Assembly: GCF_005239225.2 (NCBI RefSeq) | Contig: NC_133302.1 | Location: forward strand, 13,177,991 to 13,241,990 | Reading direction: 5' to 3' | Length of the DNA stretch: 64,000 nt | DNA from: Populus alba | Taxonomy: Eukaryota; Streptophyta; Magnoliopsida; Malpighiales; Salicaceae | Program-made: the position numbers and the translations under genes | The notes under the pieces: generated by a model | What the model saw: only the letters and a program-made list of their open reading frames with translations | The model's database searches: none | Told to the model about the DNA's origin: nothing | Shown: piece by piece, positions 9,838 to 20,214 of the stretch | How the letters are laid out: every line of letters starts with the position of its first letter | Position numbering within the stretch: the stretch's first letter is position 1

Positions 9838-10860
9838 TTATGTTTCTTCTATTTTGTACAGCACTGAATGGGTTCGGAGCTAAATTTCCTTTCCAGGTTG
9901 TTGAATGAATTTAAGTTTAAAATTATCTTAATTCATTATTACTGTGTTCATTATATTTGTTCTTTATGCTTGTGTCCAACCACCTGTTAAGACAATGCTA
10001 TGAGATGATCATTTCCTGTTGTACAAACTGAATAAAAAAACCACTGAAAAAAAATGGAGAACTTCCTACAAACAAATTGAATAAAACAATGAGACTAACT
10101 CTTAAACAAATTAAAAAAACCATTGAAAAAAAAAACCGAGTCAATCTGAGTTAATTTGACTAACATGTGATTTGAGATATGAGATCAGGATAATTTTATA
10201 AAAAGAAAAAAAAATTATGAATTTCAAGACCCAATAATTTTAATGTCGAATGATAAAATTAAAAAAAAAAACCCTTACAAAGAACCTAAAAAAGATCAAA
10301 GTTAAATTTGGATAATATTTGAAATCTATAATATAGGTCATGAGACCAAAATTACCCTATAAAATGCAAAACACAAAAAAGTCACAAAGCAAAATTCCTA
10401 ATCATTCAAGATTAAAAAACAAAAAAAATATATAAATTAAAAGAATGAAGATCATATTTTGTATAAAAATAAAATGAGATAAAATAATGAGGGATTAAAT
10501 TGAAAAATAATATAAATCAAGAAAATATATATAAAAAAATAATCAAATGAATGAGTATCAAATTGGATATAATAATTAAATAAAATAAAAATTTCAAGGG
10601 ATGAAATTGAAATAAAAATCAAGACATAAAAAACAAAAAAATAAATATCAATTAAAAGAACACGAACCAAATTGAATACAAAAATTAAATGAAATAAAAT
10701 GTTGAAAGATAAAATTAAAAAAAAAATTCAATTTTAAAAAGCATTAAAAATAAAAGAAATAATAATTAAAAAAAATTGATACAAATATAAATTAAATATA
10801 ATATATTTAATTTTTGAAAGAGATAACATGAAACTCGAGGAGGCTAGAAGAGAAAAATAA
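9838..10860. other. RPS16 3' flank copy and AT-rich repeat
   Basis: 9838-10020 repeats 5025-5225 and 10070-10420 repeats 5640-6030, which shows that blocks A and B come from one duplication. 10430-10860 is very A-rich (many AAATTAAAA and ATAAAATG runs) and has no gene. No function can be assigned to it. Confidence 0.6.
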
Positions 10861-11024
10861 AGAAGAATTGAACATGACACATTTAAAGAAAATTAAAAAA
10901 AATAATTTAATTAATTTAAAATTTTTCTTTAAAAAATATTTAATTTATTTAACTGTATTTTCAAACACTTCATTGTTGCGTGTCTATTACTGGGGTGGAG
11001 TTATTAGTTCCTCCCATCCCTATC

Positions 11025-11547
11025 AAGGCTCTGTTTGTTTGCAGGAAAGTGAATTCCTTTTGAAAAGTGAATTCCGGAAAAGTATTTTTCGATGTTTGGT
11101 TGTGTTATGGAAAATGAACTGGAAAATATTTTTCAGTGTTTGGTTGTGTTATGGAAAACGAACTGAAAAATAATTTATTAATGAATTAATTTTTTTTTCA
11201 AGTTTATCTAATATATAAAAAATATTTAATATAAAATATTTACTCATTTACAATAAAAAATTGAAATCTAAAAAGTATAATGATGATTTTTTTTTATTAT
11301 ATCCTATATTCATACATAGCTTATTTTATAAAATATAACTATATATGTCATATCATATTATAGAGAAATAAGCTTGTAAAATATTTTTAAAAGATAAATA
11401 CATACAAAAATATTTTTATGGTTTTTTTTATCCATATGTAACAAATATAATGAAACACTAATCAATAATTTTCTATAGTGGTGCCAAACATGGAAAACTA
11501 GAGAAAATGAATTCCAGGAATTGGTTTTCCTGGAAACAAAGAAGGCA
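11025..11547. mobile_element. Candidate MITE with ~30-bp terminal inverted repeats
   Basis: The left end reads GGCTCTGTTTGTTTGCAGGA... and the right end, read on the opposite strand, TGCCTTCTTTGTTTCCAGGA..., an imperfect inverted repeat of about 30 bp. Inside, two tandem copies of GTGTTTGGTTGTGTTATGG (about 11090-11160) border AT-rich filler. There is no coding capacity. It is absent at the equivalent place in block A. No clear target-site duplication was found, so the superfamily (possibly hAT-like) is uncertain. Confidence 0.5.
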
Positions 11548-11599
11548 CAAATCATCACAACCATTATAATATATTAAAAATAAACAAAGAACAAGGCTG

Positions 11600-11941
11600 G
11601 TGTAGGTATCGACTGCAAGCCGTGTGTGAACAATGTTTTACACCCTCTGTGTAATGTCCGAGAAAATACACAATAAGTTCTTCCCAATGAAATCATAATA
11701 ACCATTATAATATAAGGTAAAAGTCAATAAAGTTTACGCGCAAACACTTGGATGGAAGACTTGATGATACACTTGGATGGAAAATACATAATAAAGTTTA
11801 CGCGCAAACACGTAAAGCCTAAGCTAGTGATTCAAAATCAGCCTCATCTTTTTTCCTTGAGTTACTTCCGCTCTCTCCCTCCAGACCTACCTTACCAACA
11901 GAGTCCTACTCTTGTTTCTTCGACTGTTTCTCCACAAAACA
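11600..11941 (+). promoter_or_regulatory. TNL B upstream/leader region with 22-bp duplication
   Basis: This is the region before the TNL B start codon. It shares phrases with the region before TNL A, such as CACCCTCTGTGTAATGTC and GATTCAAAATCAGCCTCATC. The stretch AATAAAGTTTACGCGCAAAC occurs twice, at about 11726 and 11790. Conservation between the two copies suggests promoter plus 5' UTR; no TATA box was assigned with confidence. Confidence 0.4.
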
Positions 11942-14900
11942 ATGGTGGTTTTTTTATTGTTTCTCAATATCTTTTTGTTTGTTTATATCTGGAGATTCAT
12001 CATACGAAGCCGCCATGTTTCTCCATCGCCATCCACTCCTTCCACCTTAACCACCGCCCAGCCACAAGTAATTAAATATCATGATGTCTTCCTTAGTTTC
12101 AGGGGAGAAGACACTCGTGTTGGTTTTACCAGCCACCTCCATGCTGCTTTGAAACGGAAACAAGTCCCAACTTTCGTAGATGATCAGCTTGTGAGAGGAG
12201 ATGAGATTTCGGCATCACTTCTGAGAACAATTGAAGAGGCCAAGCTTTCTGTGATTGTTTTTTCTGCAAACTATGCATCTTCCAAATGGTGCTTGGAGGA
12301 GCTTGCAAAGATTCTTGAACGTAGAAGAACTAATGGACAGATAGTTATTCCGGTATTCTACCAGGTGGATCCATCCCATGTAAGAAATCAAGCAGGAAGC
12401 TTTGGGGATGCATTTGCTAGACTTATAAAGAAGAAAGCTCTGACGATGGACAAAGAGAAGAGCTTCACAGACGCTTTGACGGATGCAGCCAATCTATCTG
12501 GATGGACCTTAAGGGAGTCTCAGTAAGTTCTTGAAATATATCCTATGAGAAAATATTCGTTTATTTGTTGAGGATTTGAAATTTAATTTAAAATTATTCA
12601 AAATGATGAGCTCTATGAATCTATATTTATTTTATTTGATTTGATTTTGAAAAATGTTGCAGCGAAATGCTTGTATAGATATTATGTGGTTGGTTGTTTT
12701 GTGTATTAAAATGTTTTTCTTTTTAATTATTTGATTTTAGTGTTTTTAGATTATTTTAATGTATTTATATTAAAAATTTATTTTTAAAAATAAAAAAATA
12801 TTATTTGTAGCGAAATGTTTGTATAGATATTAAGTGGTTGTTTGTTTTTTTTTAAAATATTCTTAAAAAATTAAATTTTTTAGTGTTTTTATATTATTTT
12901 AATATGTTTATATTAAAAATAATTTTTTTAAAAAATAAATAAATAATTATTTGTAGTGAAATGCTTGTATAGATATTAAGGTTTATATTGATATTAAGTG
13001 GTTGTTTGTTTTTGTGTTTTAAAATTTTTTTTAATTGTCTTACAATAATTCTATTTATTTTAAACTATTGTTTTTAGATTATTTTAAATATATTTATATC
13101 AAAAATAATATTTTTAAAAAAATATATTATTTTAATATATTTTAAAAATAATCATTACTATTTTTTTGAATACATAAGTTTTAGGAGATAAAAAGTAGAT
13201 ACTTGCTTTAAATTTTATGAGGACAGTCAATGTTTTCTTCTGTCCTTAAATAATATTCTATTTATTTGAGGTGAAAAGGATAATGCTATATTAAAAAAAT
13301 AATATTGATTGAGATGATTCTACAAGATAAGATGGTATGAGAAAACAATATCATATGCATTTGCATTTCATTGATTTTCTTAGATAAACACCGATTACAT
13401 GTAGTTTCCAGTTTCAAGGATTGATTAGCTAAACAATATCATATCCATTGCCAATAATGATGCTCAATTACTCATATGTGCCTGCTACTAAGGAGTGAGT
13501 ATGTTTGTCAGGCTGGAGTCTGAATTTATTGAGAAAATCATCGGAGATGTTTTGAAAAAATTGCATGCCATGTCTTCAAGTCACACTATGACGGGTCTAT
13601 TTGGAATTGATGTTCGTGTTAGAAAAGTTGAGTCTTTGTTAAATATGGAATCGCCAGATGTTCTCATTATAGGGATAATGGGGAATGGGTGGTATCGGTA
13701 AGACAACGATTGCTGAAGTTGTGTGCAGCAAGGTTCGTTCTCGATTTGAAAGAATCTTTGTTGAAAACTTTAGGCAACAATATGATTTGCGAAGAAGCTT
13801 TCTTTCATGGCTGCTTGGCCAAGAAACTCTGAACACTATGGCTCCTTGAGTTTTCGAGATTCTTTTGTGAGGGATAGACTTCGTCGAATAAAGGTTTTTA
13901 TTGTTCTGGATGATGTGGATGATTTAATGCGTTTTGAAGAGTGGAAAGATTTGCTTGATGGACGAAACAGTTCATTTGGTCCGGGCAGTAAAGTTCTCAT
14001 AACCAGTAGGGACAAGCAAGTGCTTAGTAATGTAGTTGATGAGACATACGAGGTTGAGGGGTTGAACGATGAAGAAGCTCTCCAACTCTTTAGCTCAAAA
14101 GCCTTGAAGAATTGCATCCCCACAATTGATCAAATGCACTTGATTGAACAGATTGCACGACACGTACAAGGCAATCCGTTGGCTCTTAAAGTTTTGGGTT
14201 CCTCTCTCTATGGTAAAAGCATCGAAGAATGGCGCAGTGCATTGAATAAACTAGATCAGGACCCTCAAATCGAAAGGGCATTGAGAATTAGTTACGATGG
14301 GTTGGATTCAGAACAAAAATCCATATTTCTTGACATAGCACATTTCTTCGTAGGATGGTGGCAAGACCAAGCAACTAGAATATTAGATGGCTTTTATGGT
14401 CGGTCTGTAATTTTCGATATAAGCACGCTCATCGATAAGTGTCTCATAACCACAACTGAAAAACTGGCTAGAAATGCATGATTTACTACAAGAAATGGCA
14501 TTTAACATTGTTCGTGCAGAATCTGATTTTCCTGGCGAACGTAGCAGGTTATGTCATCCTCGTGATGTCGTTCAAGTATTGGAGGAAAATAAGGTTAAAG
14601 CTACAGCCATTAACTGTCGTTCATGTATTTGCTCAAAAGTTGATTTGTTTGAGTAGATTGTATTATTGTTTGTTTATTCTTTTTTCTTGTTTAACAGGGA
14701 ACTCAAAGAATTAAAGGCATATCTTTGGACACGTCTAAGTTATCGAGACACATACACTTGAAATCTGATGCCTTCGCAATGATGGATGGTCTTAGATTTC
14801 TCGATTTCTCTTGCCAAGAAGATAAAATGCACCTTCCTCCTACTGGCCTCGAATATCTTCCTAATAAGCTGATATATTTGAAATTGCATGGGTTCCCTTC

Positions 14901-16516
14901 GAAATCCTTGCCGCCATTTTTTAATGCTGAACACCTTGTTGAGCTTGACCTGTGCGGAAGCAAGCTTGTAAAGCTTTGGACAGGAGTAAAGGTATGATGT
15001 AATTGCTGCAGATTTATGATCGGAAATATGAAGTTGGAGGTGCTAACTTTCTAATTATGCCTTTTTCTGTTGACAGGATGTTGGAAATTTAAGAGAAATT
15101 GACCTATCTAACTGTCCATATTTGACGAAATTGCCAGATCTATCAATGGCAAAAAATTTAGTGTGCTTAAGCCTTGTGAACTGTCCAAGCTTAACCGAGG
15201 TTCCGTCATCTCTTCAATATCTTGACAAGCTGGAAGAACTTGATCTCGATTTGAGCTATAATCTTACAAGTTTTCCAATGCTTGATTCAAAGGTTCTCAG
15301 AAAACTTGCTATACGTCGGTGCCTAGATATGACCACGTGTCCAACGATTTCACAAAATATGAAAAGCTTACATTTGGCGGAAACTTCAATCAAAGAAGTT
15401 CCACAATCAGTTGCTAGCGAGTTGGAAAGTCTTTATCTAAATGATTGCCCAGAGGTGACCAAGTTTCCAGATTATTTAGAGGATATAGAAGAATTATATC
15501 TAAGTAGAACTGCTATTAAAGAGGTGCCCTCGTCAATCCAGTTTCTCACAAGACTCAGCTATTTGGATATGAATGGTTGCTCAAAACTTGAGAGCTTCCC
15601 AGAAATCACAGTGCCTATGAAATCTTTGCAGAGTCTTCACTTGAGTAAAACAGGTATTAAAGAGATACCCTCATCATCATTTAAGCATATGACATCTTTG
15701 ACGGCTCTATTTTTAGATGGAACACCTATTAAAGCGTTACCTGAGCTCCCCCCTTCGCTGACGACTCTAACAACACATGACTGTCCATCACTAGAAACTG
15801 TGACATCAACCATCAATATTGCCTGGTTATGGCATCGATTGGATTTTAGAAATTGCTTCAAATTGGATCAGAAACCACTGGTAGCGGCAATGCATTTGAA
15901 AATTCAGGTATCTCTCTTAACCCCGTCTTTCATTCTTCTCTCTTTCTTGCTTGCTTCATCACATTTTCGAAATCTGACTTTTGTGTTACAGTCCGGAGAG
16001 GAGATCAAGGGATTTGATGAAACAATTCGAATGGTTCTACCGGGGAGTGAGATTCCAGAATGGTTCGGTGACAAAGGAATTGGATCTTCACTCACCATAC
16101 AGTTGCCCTCAAATTGTCATCAGCTCAAAGGAATTGCTTTCTGTCTTGTCTTTCCACCCCCTCTTCCCTACCATGAGATGCCTTATGAATTCGATGATCA
16201 TCCTGAAGTTCGCGTAAATGTTGTTTGCCATGTGAAGAGTAAAAACGGTGAGCATGATGGTGATGATGAAGTCGTATTAAATTCCTTGAAGACATGTGAC
16301 TCAGATCACATGATTCTACACTACGTGCTCAGATTGGTAAATAATTTGAGTAAATATTCTGGCAATGAAGTTACATTTAAATTCTACCATGCAGTGTCCC
16401 CATGGGGGAGGAGGGTAGATCATGAGATCCGAAGGCCTGTCGAGCTGAAAAGCTGTGGGGTGTATCTGCACTTTGATGAAAATCTACCGGCAGACAAAAG
16501 TTCAGAAGAAAATTAA
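11942..16516 (+). pseudogene. TNL copy B: five-exon TIR-NB-ARC-LRR-C-JID receptor with NB-ARC frameshifts
   Basis: Exon 1 (11942-12522) encodes a hydrophobic N-terminus (MVVFLLFLNIFLFVYIWRFI) and an intact TIR (YHDVFLSFRGEDTRVGFTSH; SANYASSKWCLEEL; VFYQVDPSHVRNQ). Exon 2 (13512-14593) starts LESEFIEKIIGDVL and holds NB-ARC: P-loop GMGGIGKTT, RNBS/kinase 2 VFIVLDDVDDL, LITSRDKQ, GNPLALKVLGSSL (GLPL) and MHDLLQEMA (MHD). Exon 3 (14698-14991) and exon 4 (15077-15907) carry the LRRs; exon 5 (15992-16516) carries the C-terminal jelly-roll (C-JID) domain with VLPGSEIPEWF. One extra base just before the P-loop (near 13677) and a one-base loss near 13850 shift about 57 codons and then restore the frame. 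A further extra base lies near 14465, before MHD. By the sequence as given this is a pseudogene; the rest is remarkably clean, so sequencing error cannot be excluded. The role is an intracellular immune receptor. Confidence 0.9.
12655..13160 (+). repeat. Intron 1 of TNL B with ~150-bp imperfect tandem repeats
   Basis: Three copies of a unit containing GCGAAATG(C/T)TTGTATAGATATTA and AGTGGTTGTTTGTTT occur near 12660, 12808 and 12955, each followed by an AT-rich tail with TTTTTAGA/TTATTTTAATAT. Intron 1 of TNL A has the same structure, so the amplification predates the A/B duplication. The intron runs from donor 12523 to acceptor CAG 13509-13511. Confidence 0.6.
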
Positions 16517-16753
16517 GGGAGAAATAAAAGAAATTGAAAGGGAGAGAGAGTTTTGTAATTACTGCATATTGTTCTTCAATTATTACTTGGTTTTCAAGAT
16601 AGCTGTAATTAAATATTGTTATTCCCTTGCAACTGACTAACGAACTAACTATCTGTTATCCAACTAATTCCTCAACAAATTAACTATCACAACCATCTAA
16701 CTAATGAATCATGTGCGCATTTATTCTTGCACATGCAGAATATTATAACTAAG
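16517..16753 (+). other. TNL B 3' UTR
   Basis: The segment after the stop (GAAATTGAAAGGGAGAGAGAG, ATTACTTGGTTTTCAAGATAGC) recurs after TNL C at about 34010-34150. It is therefore inherited with the gene and is best read as the 3' UTR. No single polyadenylation signal stands out. Confidence 0.5.
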
Positions 16754-16768
16754 AGAGTTAAAAAGCAA

Positions 16769-16963
16769 ACTATCTAGGTGATGGCCTAGTGGTAAGAGCT
16801 TGGAACTAAGAGGTTTGCTCCCTCTGTGGTCTCAGGTTCAAGCCCTGGAGTTGCTCATATGATGGTCACTGGAGGCTTACATGGTCGTTAACTTTAGGGC
16901 CCGTGGGATTAGTCGAGGTGCGCGCAAGTTAGCCCGGACACCCACGTTAAACTAAAAAAAAAA
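16769..16963 (+). mobile_element. tRNA-derived SINE with poly(A) tail and 15-bp TSD
   Basis: The body is about 195 bp. It has a pol III A box (TGGCCTAGTGG at 16782-16792) and B box (GGTTCAAGCCC at 16835-16845) with tRNA-like spacing. A non-tRNA body follows (GGGCCCGTGGGATTAGTCGA) and then an A-run. The direct repeat AGAGTTAAAAAGCAA flanks it exactly at 16754-16768 and 16964-16978, proving target-primed insertion. A perfect TSD suggests a recent event. It resembles the tRNA-derived SINEs of eudicots; the subfamily was not assigned. Confidence 0.9.
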
Positions 16964-16978
16964 AGAGTTAAAAAGCAA

Positions 16979-18160
16979 TTCAATCCAAATACACTTATAG
17001 TAAACTGAATCCTTCAGTTTACTATACAAATTATGAATGACTGTCTCTATGCTCTTCTCCACCTTAATTCACTTGTAAGTTTGGTTTTCTATTTCTACAA
17101 ACAAATATACACATGACTATCAAGAAAATATCACATTAACATAGTATAATTAATTAGCATCAATAGATTAGAAGGTGCATTTGTCTACAAATAAACAAAC
17201 CTTTAACATAATTTAAAGATAATTCCAAATTGAGAATAATACCCGTATCTATTCAGATTAATATCCAAACCTCAATTCACAAAACCAAGTTTAATGACTA
17301 ATGAAGAAACCAAATTGTTCCGTGAATTCACAAACTTAAAAGTTGTTCCGTGAATTCACAGTTTTCCTATCTACTGGGCAGAGTCTTGAAAATTGCAGGG
17401 GCAAGAAAGATTCAAATGACCTGAACTAGACATCATTTAAAATTAAAAGAATAGATGGTTCTTACCTTGGCTTGAAAATTTTAGAAAAGATAGATGTGAA
17501 AGAAGATTCTAGCGGGCACTCTTTCTTTTCCACCCCTACGCTATAACTAATTCTCCGCTTGTAGACGCTGGATGAGACCAGAGAAGAAGGCATCTCTGAT
17601 ATAGTAAAAGATCACTTGGATTACGTTCCTGAGAGGCTGATATACCAAATCTCTTGGTTTTTCAAACTTCAAAGAAAGAAATTAGGGCAGAATACATGGT
17701 TATTTACTTCTTTTCTTTTGCTGTTAGTGATGTTAATACACACACATATATGCCGGCTCTCGCCCGGGTTGACTGAGTTCTATTGGTTTTTTGTATTGTT
17801 TTGATCTTTCATCTGACACAGACTGATTTAAACACCAAGTAAACTAGGTGTCAAGTTAATTCACCGGGCCAGTCCGGATTTAATAAGCATGTTTAAAATC
17901 TCTTAATGAAATTTAAAAAGTCTGAAAATTAAAAGCTTTTTTACCAGGTTGATTACTCTGCGCAACCTATACCTCTTCTTAGATTTAGCCAAGCGATCCA
18001 TTGCTTGTTGAAGGCTGAATTGCCGACACGCTTCGGACTTGATAGTTTGTTGGATAGACTGCCGATTCCGGTAACTAGTCTAGCTTTTATGTCTTGTTTA
18101 TGTTCATTTAACTAGTTACCATGGCCATGTCCAACAACTTGGTGAAGGCCCCAGCATGAT
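16979..18160. other. Non-coding region, no recognised gene
   Basis: No gene was recognised. Near 17318-17362 the phrase GTTCCGTGAATTCACA occurs twice, about 30 bp apart. The stretch 17950-18000 (ACCTCTTCTTAGATTTAGCCAAG) reappears at 42620-42670, left of rhodanese copy 3, so it belongs to the duplicated block. An open stretch at 17560-17800 has no recognisable domain. Confidence 0.4.
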
Positions 18161-18476
18161 TCCGTGACGGCAAGGCAAGGAAAATTAGGGAATGAATTCT
18201 CTTTGCCTAATTCATTACATTATTAGTAGCACTCCTGTGTTGGCGTTCCTCAGCACATGATAGCAATGCACTTGATTAGAGAAATGTACAAAACTTGTTC
18301 TTTTATCTGGTATTAACATACAAAATTTGTTTTCCAAGAGGTTAGCACCGATAGAATGTTTCTTATTCTTTGTACATGTATAGCTCAGTTGAGTTCTCAG
18401 AATTATACACCACACTCCAGTAAATGCCGCCTTGATGCCTATGCTTCTGAAAGATCTACTTTCTCATTTAATGGAG

Positions 18477-20091
18477 TGACACGACCAAAAGCTTGATGTC
18501 TTCTCCCAAGTGCAGGAGTGTCGAAGTAATAAATAACCCGGCAAGACCGGGGTCGAACCACAGAGAGGTTAATTGTATAAATTATAAATAACAACACAAT
18601 AACAACAACAACAACAACAATAACAATAATAACGATAATAATAACAATAGTAGTAATAGTAATAATAATAATAATAATAAAGAAGAGAAGGAAGAAATTA
18701 ATGAGAACTTTGAGTTGGAAGATTAATGTAAGGATTAAACAACGATAAAAATAAATGTCAAGGTTAGAGGATCCACTAATTGTACTTCAAACAAGTATAG
18801 TATAAACTCTTATTACTCAATAGGAAACCACACATAAAGGAGGTTCCAATCAGATTATAAATTGTTAACATGATTACATTAGTTATCTTATTTGAATAAA
18901 GCTAATACTTGTAAATGTTGGCAGGCATTCATGATTATAACTTATGTTAACAACAAATCAAGTTCCTTTCATAGCTCAGGTGTCGGTTATACCATACAGT
19001 ATGGGCTATGAAAGTGCCAAGTATTTGTTGTACCAAGTGTTATACAACATAAATCTAGATTAACCATTTAACAAGCAAAGTATTAAAATTGAACAAGATA
19101 ACAAATATAAAACATGTTAGTATCCAACGTTAAGGTCCATGTTAAGTTTATATTATACTTATTCTTACACCATTAGTGTACCCTTTTCACCTTAACATAA
19201 TTAACTTAGCTGAACATAATGAAAGAAAGAAACATAAATGAACAAGATAAGAACATAAATGAGAAAGAGGTTAACTAAGTAAAGGAAAGGAAATGAAGTG
19301 CATAAACTTGATATTAATAAAAGCAAGACATAAGCAATACAAAGAGAGAAAGCAAGAGCATGATCTTGATCTGCAAACCAAGATGCCTCAATACATGGTA
19401 AGTGCCTCCTTTTATAGGCCAAAATTTGGAACTATTGATTTGTTGACTAATTGATGAGTGGGTGGCCATATCTTGACTTGATAACAATCCTTATCTTCTT
19501 GTCTGAACAAGACGTCATTGCTAACATCATAATTTGCCCAGAATACTTAGGAATGTTCTAGGAAATTGTCTCAGCTTTCCAACAAAAAAAAGATGAGGTC
19601 ATTTGGACTTCTAGAACTCAAGATATGGGCTGAACACTAAATAGTGTCTGGGCTGCAGGACAGCTTCGGACTTCTTCGTTGTTCCTATATTTTGGACTTG
19701 AAAACGGCCTTCTTAGATATTGGTGTCCAAATGAAAGTTGTAGGCCTATGTTTTACCTTTCCATCCATATAAAATGGACCTAAATCCGAGATCTAGAGCT
19801 CCAGATATGATCCAATTACCGAGCACTGTTCCGGTTTGGACTGCACCGACATCTCTTTTCTAAGTTTGGCCATCTCTTTGTCCTTTAACTTCCAATGCTT
19901 AAACTCATCAATCAATCTTTTTATTTATGTGATAGTCCTGCATTTAAAATGAGCATTTACCATAAATTAAGGTATCTTATAATATCAAACTTGTTAATAT
20001 AAAACATACTTTAGTTAATGAGTTATTGATACTTCAAGTGCAAAATGATGATATAAAACCTTGATAAACATGCACTTTTAAGTACTAATCA
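18477..20091 (-). repeat. 3' LTR of the gag-protease element (1615 bp)
   Basis: On the minus strand it begins TGATTAGTACTTAAAAGTGC and ends ...TTTGGTCGTGTCA. It matches 22801-24432 almost throughout; most of the difference lies in the (AAC/AAT)n microsatellite at about 18594-18680. It lies inside the last exon of the rhodanese-like pseudogene and carries that gene's stop codon just outside its left edge. Confidence 0.92.
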
Positions 20092-20214
20092 CATACCTTC
20101 AAGTGTTCAACCACCAAAACCTAAATTGAAGCCGTTACTATTTAATCTCAAATACTCATTTTTAGGAGAAAATGAAACTTTTCCGGTAATAATCTCTTCC
20201 AAACTTAATGCACA

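Noticed and set aside
16835..16845. GGTTCAAGCCC as part of a genuine tRNA gene
   Set aside because: The A and B boxes are present, but the sequence continues as a 195-bp SINE with poly(A) tail and target-site duplication, and no cloverleaf closes.
17560..17804. Open plus-strand stretch (DETREEGISDIVKDHLDYVP...) as a gene
   Set aside because: No domain, no splice or start evidence and no second copy in the window; it may be a remnant, but I cannot support a call.
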